Shown piece by piece: positions 25,391-36,391 of a stretch of 64,000 nucleotides of DNA. The notes beneath the pieces were generated by a model. It was not told the DNA's origin and did no database searches. It saw nothing but the letters and a program-made list of their open reading frames with translations. The stretch lies in assembly GCA_911728455.2 (NCBI GenBank), contig OU452229.1, positions 14,852,076 through 14,916,075 on the forward strand. Reading direction: 5' to 3'. Source of the DNA: Marthasterias glacialis. Lineage: Eukaryota > Echinodermata > Asteroidea > Forcipulatida > Asteriidae. The position numbers were made by a program, and so were the translations under genes. Within the stretch, counting starts at the first letter, position 1. Every line of letters starts with the position of its first letter.

Positions 25391-25586
25391 ATTTCCTTGC
25401 ACATCGCCTATTTGTAAAGATTGCCTGTTTGGCGCGAGTAAACGCGAACCGCATCTTAAAAAATCTGTCTGTGAAGAAATGAAACAGGAAAAAGACTGTG
25501 CTTTCGTAAAAACGGGATACTCTACAACAGCTATAAATGACGAAACCCAAAAGTGCACAGTGAGTGATGATGCGAAAATCTCATGA
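25391..25586 (+). CDS. Possible terminal exon, Cys-rich, unassigned
   Basis: A T-rich tract and the acceptor-like GTGTTCCAAG at 25381-25390 precede an open frame ending in TGA at 25584-25586. The frame contains FPCTSPICKDCLFGA, then VCEEMKQEKDCAFVKTGY, then KCTVSD. The cysteine spacing and the CxFxxxxY-like stretch loosely recall secreted PAN/apple-type modules, but I cannot assign it. No strong poly(A) signal follows, and no companion exon was found. The opposite strand is also open across this stretch, which weakens the call. Confidence 0.25.
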
Positions 25587-27690
25587 CATAATGTATCCAG
25601 TGAAATCCACTCCATCGCAAAGTTGTAAGCCCAAATTCACGACACCCTGACTCGGTCCTTTGTAAACTTTATTTTATCAAATGTCACCTCATGCATTTAT
25701 TAATTACAGGGGTTTATCATATTATGTGATGCTCAATAGTTGATATCCGCTTGTATTGCTGCAAATTTGGACGCCGTTTTCCCAGAAAATATTAGATGTG
25801 TTCTAAAACACGGAACTCGGGGACAGCAATGTCCGGGAAAAATTACAGTGAAAACATTTATCCTGAGTCGCTTTTAACTTTAAAAAAAAATAAAAAAAAT
25901 CCGTGTAAAGATTCAAATAATGTATTTCTCCCGAAGATGATCAGAGCACACTAATCGAAACGTCGAGTTGTTAGAGCACCGGTTTCTTTTCACAACCATA
26001 CAAGATCAAGAAGAATTGGCAGAGTGACCACGTGCACAACGGATTTGTATTGTTGCGTTTAAAAACTGCCTATAAAAGAACTGACGGCAAGTATAGCGTG
26101 CATTTCGGTTATAAGAGGTGGTTGCGACGAAATCCAGATGTTAAGGGTCTTTCCACAAGCAGAAACGTGTGCTCCCAGGCTTTATGAAACTGGTTTCCCA
26201 GATGTTGAAATTTATGTGCAGCCCAACCATTCATAAATTCATTTTTTTTTCATTATTATTATTATTATTATTTTATGAATTTACAATTTGAATGCTTTTA
26301 GTGCGCCTTCGTTCATCCTTCATCGATCTACAAACAAAATACACCGGACCACGTTCGGCTAATTATACACGATACTACACCACTCAAAATAAATCCAACT
26401 CCAAATATGGGAATGCTGGCAAACTTTGAATCACGCTACAAAAGCATGCCATGAAAATACAATGTTTTCAAATCAGTCTTCCCAAGTACTAATTCGATTA
26501 AAATATTTCTCCATGAACTCTTTTCTGTATAGACGAAAAAGAGTTATGAGAAAACGGAACAAGATATTGTATAGGAGAGACCGAATGCATTTCAATTATT
26601 CAATTAAATTTTAGTGTGGGGAATTTTCTTATCCGAGTTTGGCTGCCAACAGGGAGGCCAGACGGTATCGCAGACGAAAGTGCATGAAATCAACCTTGTA
26701 TAAATTTACTCTCCAGTTCTTCATTTCGCTTGAAAATTAAATTCACTGCATGTGAATAAATTCACTTAGTCTTCCACCAAAAACAATAGTACGAATTAGA
26801 GCATCTCTCACGGGGAAACAAATGGAATTGGCATACCCAGGGGCTTTAATTTATTATTTTTTTGGAAGACAATCAGAATTCAAGCGAAGAAAAAAAAACA
26901 AAATAAACGAACACGGTCTCTCTACGGACATGAGCGTCTCAATTCAAATGGATTAGAAATGTTGAAATCAGGACGGCTGCTGAATATAACATGGGTTGGT
27001 GGTAGGTCTGATTTTTAAAAATTAAAAATTCATAGGTTTTTCATTGACCCCCCCCCCCCCCCGAAAAAATGCACATTTAAGGGGGAAAACTTTTCTTTTT
27101 TAGGACAAGATGGGGGTTCTAAAATCTTTGTAATGTTTGCATTTTGCATGTTGCATTTTATACTTTTACGTTATTCTGCGAGTGGATAAGTAATTTTTTT
27201 CTGCAATACGAAGAGACATCCGGGTTCGGTGAAATCTAGGGTGTTAACATTGTGCCCAAGCGTTAAGCCAAGGGTAAGGAAACCCAAGCACCGCAACAGA
27301 ATTACGCTAGCGTCATGTCAAGTTTCTGACCCGCCTCAATCAAACGTGTCATGAATACGACGTCTATAATCGTTGTTTCTAGGAAGAGTACATTAATCTT
27401 AATCTTCTTGCTTTTAATAAACACACACAAAAAAACACTTCTATATCATTTTGGGTGGTGAAATTTTAAGAATTAACAAGAATTCGTAATGAGCATATTA
27501 AAAGGTCGGTATATCAGAAATATAAATAGCAATAGAAACAAAACGAAACATAAAAAATATATAAAAAATAAATAAAAATAGAAATAGCGAGTGCGTAACG
27601 AGATGCAAGTCTGGAATCGAGTGCTTGATTGTCGCCCTGCTACAACTCCCGATACACAATGGACACTAATTCCCCCCATCGATCTTAGCA
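25587..27690. other. Non-coding; one fragment of the TCGAAACGTCGAG repeat
   Basis: At 25933-26010: CGAAGATGATCAGAG...ATCGAAACGTCGAGTTG, a copy of the fold-back/hairpin repeat family. ATT repeats lie at 26252-26271 and a C-run at 27047-27062. At 27003-27060 a fragment resembles 6672-6720. Confidence 0.45.
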
Positions 27691-27754
27691 TCCCCCCCCC
27701 CTGCATGAGTATTGGTGAATACTTGATAGTAGAGATGCTGTAGCTCATTTACAT

Positions 27755-28105
27755 GTTTTTTATTTGTTTGTTTGTTTGTTTGTTTGTTGGGCCGTTTGTT
27801 GGGCTGTTTGTCTGTTTGTTGTGCTGTTTGTTTGTTTGTTTGTTTGGGTTTTTTTTCTTTTGTCTTCCTCGTTTGTTTTTTGTTTGTTGGGCTGTTTGTT
27901 TGTTTGTTTGTTTGTTTGTTGGGCTGTTTGTTTGTTTTGGGGGTTTTTTTCTTTTCTTTTTTTCTTCCTTCTTCTTCTTCTTCTTCTTCTTCTTCTTCTT
28001 CTTCTTCTTCTTCTTCTTCTTCTTCTTCGTCCTCTTCTTCTTTTCTTTCTTTAATTTTTGGTTTATTTTTTCATTTATTTATTTATTTGTTTGTTTGGTT
28101 TGTAT
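27755..28105 (+). repeat. Pyrimidine-rich simple-repeat block (TTTG)n then (TTC)n
   Basis: TTTG-rich tandem repeat to about 27950, then an almost uninterrupted TTC tract at 27966-28028, then TTTA/TTTG repeats. The Leu-, Ser- and Phe-rich ORFs here are translations of the simple repeat. Confidence 0.95.
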
Positions 28106-31100
28106 CGAGTGACAAGACACAACAATACACCTGTAATTAACAACTCTTGAAAGGATGGGGAAATCAGCAATTTCAAATCGAGCAGACAACGATTATTTTG
28201 TGTTTGTGTACACATCTGTGTGAACACGAGGAAACACAAAAAGGCCAGACCGATTCAACTTAACTTGAGGGACGGCGTGTTTAATTTCAGAGTGAAAAGC
28301 GTGATTAATGCATTCAACTTCAAGGAACGCAAGTGCTAGCTTTTTGTAAAAATGGACACTCGAGACCTTCTATAGCACATCAAAAAATTGTCAAACGTCT
28401 TAAAAGCAACTGACTTATGTTTTAAACGTTCTTAATTGGAGTGAGTAGAAGTTATTTTTTTTAATTAAGAATTTCCCCAGTATACAATTTGAACCAACGC
28501 GGCAGTAAACACACTTTATTATACAAGAGTGACGGATTCGTAGGTACAAAAAAGTAAAAGCAGGTTAACGAAGCCTATTAAGACTATTCTGTCAAAGCTT
28601 GTTGTATATATATTTTTTAGATTTCAATTTTCCTAAATTTTAAGAAAAGGTAAAAACAACGTTTGATACTTTCCTCCAATTTATTCATCGAAACACGAAT
28701 GAAGTTTCAAATCTGCTACTTGACATACATGGGAAAACAACACAGCAATTAGCCTTTCCCATGAATATGCTAATTACATTCACGCATGCGTACATACATT
28801 ATTGTGCACTAGGCAGACGCACAAACGCGCGTGCGTCACGCCACCATTAGCCCACACAAAAAAGGCGCGATGTTCCCTCATTTTGCCAACCAGTAGTGTT
28901 AGTGCGCACGCATGATGTGCAATTTACACATTTCAAGGAAAGGGTCTATGAAGGGTAGCGAGTGCTCTAGACTGTAATTTTTTAATGCGCGGGTATTGGA
29001 GTTTTTCAGTCGTAGCTACGAGTCCGCTGGATTTCAGGAAGATTTGTTTAAATGACACCATGGTTAAGCTTTGAGGCATAAATATATCAATGTAAAGCTT
29101 TTCTACAGTTTTCTACTGAAGACGAGCAGAGCGTGTCGATCGAAACGTCGAGTTGTTAACCAGCGGTTCTTTTCAGAAGCACACATCTCATCAGAGAGAT
29201 AAAAACAAAGTGTTAACGAAAGTGTTCTGGATGAAATTATAGATTAAACTCCTAAATTATTATAACTATACGATATTCAGCCCTCCTATATACATTCCCA
29301 AAACATTTCCTGCTGTAGGCCTTGATGTTCTTACCGGTGACCGGAGAAAAATAGTCATCAAATTAATACATTGACAACTTAATTCGAATATCGATTCTGA
29401 ACACGAAGAACTCTGCTAACTTAATAAATACACTGGTGGTAATTAGCGCTGCAAAAAAAAAATGAATATATAACCAAAAGTTAAACGTAGAGCTACAGGG
29501 CTCATTACAAAATGTCAGAGTATTCTTGCACACTACATGGATGTGTCTTAACAAACATTGCTAAGCACTTAAAACGTGCACTGCAAGAATTGCCCCCAAA
29601 CGGTAACCTAATCCGATAACACACCCCTCCTGAGATTCCGCTTTCTTGTTGTATTTCACGCTCTTATAATGGGTATGGCAACTGCGTGGAGCAGAGCTAG
29701 CCATAATATCATGTCAAACAGAAAAAGAAAAAAAAGAAGAAGAAAGGCAGATCAATGTGTGGGCACAATTCATGGTTTATCGAATGGACCATCCAATTCA
29801 CCATGAACTACTTAGACTTGAAGTGTGGATGAATATTATAATAGAATATTGGCGACTTACGTCACAATCGTCTTAGAGTCATATAGACACGCCATCTCAC
29901 ATTTTCTTGGGGATGGTAAGTCATTGTTGGACAAAATGTCTCTGTGCTAGTGTTCAGTTTGCATGCAGTGCAGTTGTCGGCCTCTAAATAATGTACTAGT
30001 AAGAACTGCCGTTTGTGTAGGTCATTGTAACAAATGACAAATTAGTTGAAATTATCACCCTGTTACAAGGTAAGGCTCACTTAATAGGCTTGCATAACAA
30101 TAACAACTTAATAACAGACAATCAAAACAGAATGGCGTGTGTTATTCAACGATTGCGTGCACGCTTTACTTACCAACTATTCAAGTAAAGAAAAAGTATA
30201 GACACGACAACAAAAGATGTCCACCTATTGTGGTGTCCTGAGACGTGAACACACATCCACACAAAGTTTTCACACATTAAAAAAATATTACTTTACTGAA
30301 AAAGGGAGCTTTTTTATTGATAATGAAGTACCGGTACGTTAGCAAAAATCAGCTCTCAATTTAATAATTTCTAATGGAAAGGGGAACGGTTTTAACATCC
30401 GGTCTTTTTTTTAAGAACACAACACCAGTAAACGCGAGACAAACAAACAAACATGAAGTGTTGTGCCAGCACATGTAAAGACAACTGTCGTTTTTGTCGT
30501 ATGTGTCGTATTTTTGTTAACTGTATCGTATGTGTCGTTTCTTTAGTGATTTTGACTGGTCCAACTTGCAATGTTGACCAATCTTTACGTCTCAATTAAT
30601 GCGGTGAAGGTGGCATTTATCTGTCATAACTCTATCAATGAAAGTCTAACATTATTATTAGATTGAATTTATGTTTCTTTAATTTAATCTCCACATTATT
30701 ATCTATGTAATAACTGCCCTGAGATGCCAGAGACAGTTTTAACGGATAGCATTGGTTGCTCTGTACAATACAAATATCTTTTTTGCAAAAGGCCGTTCAA
30801 CTCTGGAATAAATGAGTCCCAACTGTAATTCAATATAACATTCATACGAAAATTTATTTCTACATTTGCAAAACAACTCGATGTAAATATGCTTTGTGGT
30901 ACTGTATTGTCCGTGAAAGCTCGAATACAAGTTCACCGAAACTGACCCAAACCATGTCTGACGGAAACAAAATACACACATGAAAAATAAAAAAAAATAA
31001 ATGAAATTTAACACAATTATATATACTTATCTCAGGATAGCTGTTGGTGAAAACGCATTAACTTCATGTATGTGTAAACAAACTACAACTCCAAACAAGT

Positions 31101-33856
31101 ACTGACCAGTACCCATAACAGCCAACCTAAGCGGCTAATAAACATTACTTTTAGGCCCACAATCATGCAGTTTCAGGATGCTTCAATTGGAAAACCAAAG
31201 AACCGTTATAGGAATACGTTCCGACTAGACACAGTCTCATCGTGTTTCAATTTATGGATAAACTCATGTCAAAAAGAGGATTTCATCGTTTGAATCACTC
31301 CAAATACAACAAAACACACGATGACAAAGTCTCTTCATGTTTCGACTAAGAATAAACTCGTGTCAAATAAAAGGATTCCATCGTTTGAATCACTCCAAAA
31401 CAACTCAACACGTTTGTTTATATCCCGTAACCCCCCCCCCCAGACAATTTGAGGTTATTCATTTGAAGAAGAGCTTACATTTTAAACTTTCTGGGAAATC
31501 GAACACGATGCTAAGAACGATGATTTGAGTAAAATCATCCGGTATTATCCACACAAGGACACAAGTCAATTACGTACCGTTGAGAGTTTGGAAATCAATT
31601 AAAAGAACATCAGAATGTTTAAATCTCTATACACACCAGTCACTGGCATTCCAACCCCTCGGTGACAATTGCTTTACCTTATCAAAGAAGAGAAGAAGAA
31701 AAAGTACAGCACTGAAAGCTAAGCCAATGATGAATATATTCTCAACATGTCAATTAGCGAGGTCGTTTTAGAATTGTATTGTCAATTCATACATGAGAGC
31801 TTTATAACATTTTGAAGATCACGCTTGGCTGAAGGACAGCTAAACTCGTGAAGATGAGCGTGAAAAACGCATTGTAGTTTATGCGGAAAGGGTTCCGTTA
31901 TGCGTTGCAAGGATTATTATTACTTATAATTAAGCACCAACATTTTTATTTTTTTCTGCCCACAAACCTTTTTAAATCCATCGAGAATCTGCTGTGAAAA
32001 ATACAAAACGTGTAAGACCAAACATTACACTCATCAAATTGAGGGTGTTAACACTGATGAAACATTCCTCCAACCTCAAAGTAATAGTTTTGTCATTTAC
32101 TCACTTCATGTTTTCTCAAATTAGTGAGCATCTGTTGCAAAGATGCTTTTTACACTGTTTTAGGAAATGTATTGGCAGAGTATACCGTACTGGCAGAAAA
32201 CACTAAACCGTCTTAGGCTTACTTCAAAGAAGGTGATAGGTTGAGCGAGTTGCGGCAGGATACAACGAAGAAGTTGAAAAAAGGTGAAGTTTTAGCGGAT
32301 ACCCCAATGTAACTTCACTTAGGCTACCACTCGTTCATAAGGAACGAAAAAATTGACACATACACCACAAAGTGATGACACTCACCTTTATGTGACAAAC
32401 ATCTGGGTTGAGATATTATATTACTTGCAAAAACAATGAACATTTATTTATGGACTTAACAGTATCTCTTCGGACACGTCTACCGTGACACAAACGTGTT
32501 TCATATCACAGGTCGTGACAACCACATTCTCTTGGGAGATTTATTTTAAAATGAGGAAAACCAGAAGCTGTTTGTTGTTCAACCTTATAAGATTCGTTTG
32601 AATGCGGTGGCTTCCTCTGCTTAGTATTATTGCCGACAACACTTTTTTATATTGGGTACTTTCTGTCTCCAAGGAACAAAACAAAATCCTCCATGCCATG
32701 ACCTTGACATATTGCTCTTCGATGGTTAATGAAGACTGTACCAATCTCTTGGAGGCAAGCCTTTGTATACTAGGGTCACTGACCTGGCATCTTAACATCA
32801 TGCCGAGACAAGTTGTACACTTGAGTGTGTGTGAAGAGGACATGATCCAAGACTCTTTGAGGGATGATGTCAACTTTCCGTTGGGAAGAAGTACTTTTCC
32901 AAATATCGAGTTCATTACAAAGTATTTAGTTCTCAATCAAGAAATGTGTTACATATAGTGCTCAGTGCAACATAGCTGCTATAGGACTTTTAAACAAAAA
33001 AAATATATACACTAATAATGAATATCTAATTTATAGAAAAGCTGTTTTGTTTCTTAAAATGCAGAACTGTGTCATTGAATTCATTCATAACCTGACTCGC
33101 TCTATCATTAGAATATCCACTGGAAATGTTGCATAACTGAATAGATTTCTATAAAATGTCTCAAATCTATACAGCATTCATTCAATTTACCTTTACCTCG
33201 ATACCAATTATGCAATCATAAAATACTCAATCTAACACAATATACGTGTTACCAATGGCTTCCCAATGGCTTTTTAGGCATCGTTTTAAGATTTCAGTGT
33301 TCCATAAAATATACAGTCTATTGGGATTTTTCCATCAATATCTGAGATGTCTATCGGATTTACGGATCTGGCTGTTAAGGCTCGGAGAGAAAAGACGGAT
33401 TTGCCAAACATTTCCTCGTCATTTAGATGGAAATAAACCATGCGGCACTTATCCTGTTTTATTTTTCATTAAAACAAATTCCACTTGAATTAAATTCACA
33501 CACCATTACTCATAGAAGCAGAAAGGCAAAACTGTTAAAAAGAGATTCAGCACCTGATAAGACAGATTGAATTCATTCATATACCCAAGTCTTCAAAAAC
33601 TGTTCTAAATTTAACGCCACCTAAAAGTTACTTGCTTTGTGGTCTAAAGAAATGTCAATGACCTATGATTGTTTCTCGTTCCTTATGAGTTGCGTTTACA
33701 CGAGAGCGGACTCAACCTTTTTTTAGTACGGAAATTACACAATTCTGACGGAAATACTAGTCAGAACAAAGTGCTATCCTTAATGTTTCCCGATAATCAC
33801 AAAGACAGACACGTGAATCCAAGACTTGTCTTCGTTCTCCAAATGTTCGTGTGTAA
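28106..33856. other. No gene supported; one repeat fragment
   Basis: At 29117-29180 CTGAAGACGAGCAGAG... TCGAAACGTCGAGTTG is another copy of the hairpin repeat. Both strands are open at 32541-32958 (131 and 118 codons), but neither translation is recognisable and the frames shift. I see nothing else. Confidence 0.4.
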
Positions 33857-34000
33857 GTGTGCCCTGATATTCGCTGCCTTATGGAGACATTAGACAAAAG
33901 GGAAAGCAAGGAACAATGTGTCTCCATAGGGAAATTCTAAAGAGAGGGTTGCTCCACAAGGAATTTTGTGTACAAAGTCTATGGGAGGATGTTAACTACA
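33857..34000 (+). repeat. Duplicated segment, copy A, left part
   Basis: GTGTGCCCTGATATTCGCTG to GTTAACTACA. Together with 35435-35489 it matches 35673-35869 over 197 bp with about one mismatch. The copy is interrupted by the transposon at 34001-35434. Confidence 0.95.
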
Positions 34001-35434
34001 CACTCTAAAAAATAATTGCTCAACATTGGGTAAGATCTTTACCCTTTCGGTATTAAAAAGGGAACATGATCGTCAACATGAGTAAAAATATTGCACAACA
34101 TTCAAAGTGTAAAAAAGTACCCAATATTGGGTAATTTTTAATACAAACATGTGCATGATTTTTAGCACAGTTGGGTAAGAAGTTACCCATGTGCCGACCA
34201 TGTTCCCTTTTTACTCCAAAATTGGGTAAACCTTACCCAACCTTCATTTTACCCAGGTGTTGTGTTATATTCTTACCCAATGATTGGGTTATATTATTTT
34301 ACCCAGCACTGTTGTGTAGTTAAATTACCCCCCACTTGTGTTGCTTTTAAACCAGTTTTGTGCACAAATTAATTTGCAGTTTTATGCCTGAATTGTCATT
34401 TTGTGAGAAATGAGTAAAGACGAAAACTAACAATTAAGTGAAAATACTTTTATTCAACTATAACATGAAACGTGATAAGTAGAAAAGTATAGTATATAAA
34501 ACTCTTGTTTAACAGTAACAACATGAAAGTGTATAATTGTAAAACTTTTATTCTACAAAACTGTGGATTTATCTTTGTTTTTTCATTATTAATAACAAAT
34601 AATCTGGCAAGTATAAAGTGACCTTAAATACAATAGGAGGCTTTTGAGTGGTTGTCCAATCCGCACGCAATGCTGCATGCTTGTACATGTACATGCATGC
34701 TCATAACCATCGAACAGGGCCATTACTGATACCTTGATCCTAAGATGAACGAATATGGTGTCGAATTGAACAAAATGACTAATAACAAAACTCTTGCGAA
34801 CAGACAATGTAAGAATCTCTTCTTGTGAGAAGTGCTGGCTCTGAAAAGAGCCGGTTGGTTTTGCCAGACCTTTCAGTGACGAAACCTTCATGTTGAAAAG
34901 TCAATGCAGCTTTCCTTGATGAGATATTTCCCTCTTCACCAGACAGTTGTTCCTCAAGCAGAATGCTAACATGAAGCCAAATTCTCTTGCAACTATGTTC
35001 ATACGAACACACAGCATCAGACTTACGTCCAGCCCCGTCCATATTGTACTATGATTTGCCTGCGAATTGCTAATAAATGTACGAGTGTTTGCCACACATT
35101 GCATTATGGGAAAAATGTTTCCACGTGGGCCAATTTACCTCATCGTTTGTTACTTCTTACCACTTGTTGTGCAAATGTTACACCGCTTCATGGTAAAACA
35201 ACTGTTGTTTTACCCATTTCTTGGGTAAACAGTCTTGATTCGAACCTCTTTGTTGTGCTAACTGATTTCTTACCCACTTTTGAGTACCGTATGACCTTTT
35301 TCATTGTGTAATAGTTTTACACAAGTGAGGGGTAATACAAAAATTATGGTTTTGCCCAATATTGAGCAAATGTTACACAATATTTTTACCCAGCTGTTTT
35401 ACACAGCAAATATTTACACTTCTTTTTTAGAGTG
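34001..35434. mobile_element. 1,434-bp non-autonomous DNA transposon, CACTCTAAAAAA ends
   Basis: A perfect 12-bp terminal inverted repeat, CACTCTAAAAAA at 34001 and TTTTTTAGAGTG ending 35434. The target dinucleotide CA is duplicated (33999-34000 and 35435-35436). The uninterrupted target is preserved at 35815-35820. The interior has no transposase-like ORF. It is filled at both ends with TTGGGTAA/TTACCCAA and similar words in both orientations. CACT ends and a 2-bp duplication suggest the CACTA (CMC) group, but this is inference. Confidence 0.92.
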
Positions 35435-35489
35435 CAGGGACAAAGGAAAGAACAAAAGAAGTCTCCACAAGGATGCAAAAATAGGAATG
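35435..35489 (+). repeat. Duplicated segment, copy A, right part
   Basis: CAGGGACAAAGGAAAG to ATAGGAATG, continuing copy A after the transposon. Confidence 0.95.
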
Positions 35490-35672
35490 TGTGAGCATGT
35501 CTGGGCACTCAAACCGAGGACTTTAACAAAAGGGATCCGGGAAAATGACATACCGAGGACCGTCCTCGGTATGTTTCGTGTACAAAACCAATGGGGACGT
35601 CGCTAAAAAAACTAAGTCCAAACTGGGAGAACAAAGGGATGTCCTCGGTCTACACCATTAACATACCTGCGT
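35490..35672. repeat. Dispersed GTCCTCGG repeat with perfect hairpin
   Basis: Contains the perfect 11-bp inverted repeat CATACCGAGGA-CCG-TCCTCGGTATG (35549-35573), then TGTGTACAAAACCAATGG-like sequence and GATGTCCTCGG. A related copy lies at 45530-45690. Confidence 0.7.
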
Positions 35673-35868
35673 GTGTGCCCTGATATTCGCTGCCTTATGG
35701 AGACATTAGACAAAAGGGAAAGCAAGGAACAATGTGTCTCCATAGGGAAATTCTAAAGAGAGGGTTGCTCCAAAAGGAATTTTGTGTACAAAGTCTATGG
35801 GAGGATGTTAACTACAGGGACAAAGGAAAGAACAAAAGAAGTCTCCACAAGGATGCAAAAATAGGAAT

Positions 35869-35869
<1 letters not shown>
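35673..35869 (+). repeat. Duplicated segment, copy B (empty site)
   Basis: A 197-bp near-identical copy of 33857-34000 plus 35437-35489 without the transposon. The junction reads GTTAACTACAGGGACAAAGG. Confidence 0.95.
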
Positions 35870-35905
<36 letters not shown>

Positions 35906-35945
35906 TTTTGTTTTGCTTTTTTTTTTTGCTTTTTTTTTTTTTTTT
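35870..35945 (+). repeat. (GT)n microsatellite and T-runs
   Basis: About 16 GT units to 35901, followed by TTTTGTTTTG and two T-runs. Confidence 0.95.
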
Positions 35946-36162
35946 AACATGCACATTGTTTTAGTATACACAAAATTGAATCGAGTACGTGCTCTGTTTT
36001 ATCAAACACGCGGACCACTGTCGTTAAAGTCTCCATGTGATAAACTTCAGCACATGAACTATTGACTTGGCGGGCTTTCACCGACGCTCCAATATATCTA
36101 ATACATACACGAATTACGTGTAAAAAGGCTTTGAAAGACGTCATTTCTTGGTAACTATATTT

Positions 36163-36391
36163 AACTAGTAAAAATGCGGGTACAACCATGTATAAATGTC
36201 TTTTTGAGAGAAGTGGTGGCTCTGAAAAGAGCCGATGTGGTTTCTACGTTTCGAACAGTATACTCCATTTCTCCTGAAGACGAGCAGAGTATAGTGTTCG
36301 AAACGTCGAGACCATAACGACAATTTTCAGAGCCACCACTCCTCCCAAGAGAGATTTATACATGGTTGTACCCGCAAGTTTACTAGTTTTT
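36163..36391. mobile_element. Fold-back element, arms of about 100 bp
   Basis: The left arm (TAACTAGTAAAAATGCGGGT, ACAACCATGTATAAATG, AGTGGTGGCTCTGAAAA, GTTTCGAACAGTATACTC) is repeated in inverse on the right to CAAGTTTACTAG. Between the arms lies CTCCTGAAGACGAGCAGAG. Single arms occur at 34806-34856, 58187-58290 and, more distantly, 29117 and 25933. Confidence 0.8.

Noticed and set aside
27753..28140. Three overlapping Cys/Phe/Leu/Ser-rich ORFs
   Set aside because: All three frames of the TTTG and TTC simple repeats are open. There is no coding signal.
32541..32958. 131-codon (minus) and 118-codon (plus) overlapping ORFs
   Set aside because: Neither translation is recognisable, both strands are open, and a third frame also looks partly open. 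No splice or start context supports a gene, but it could be old transposon debris.
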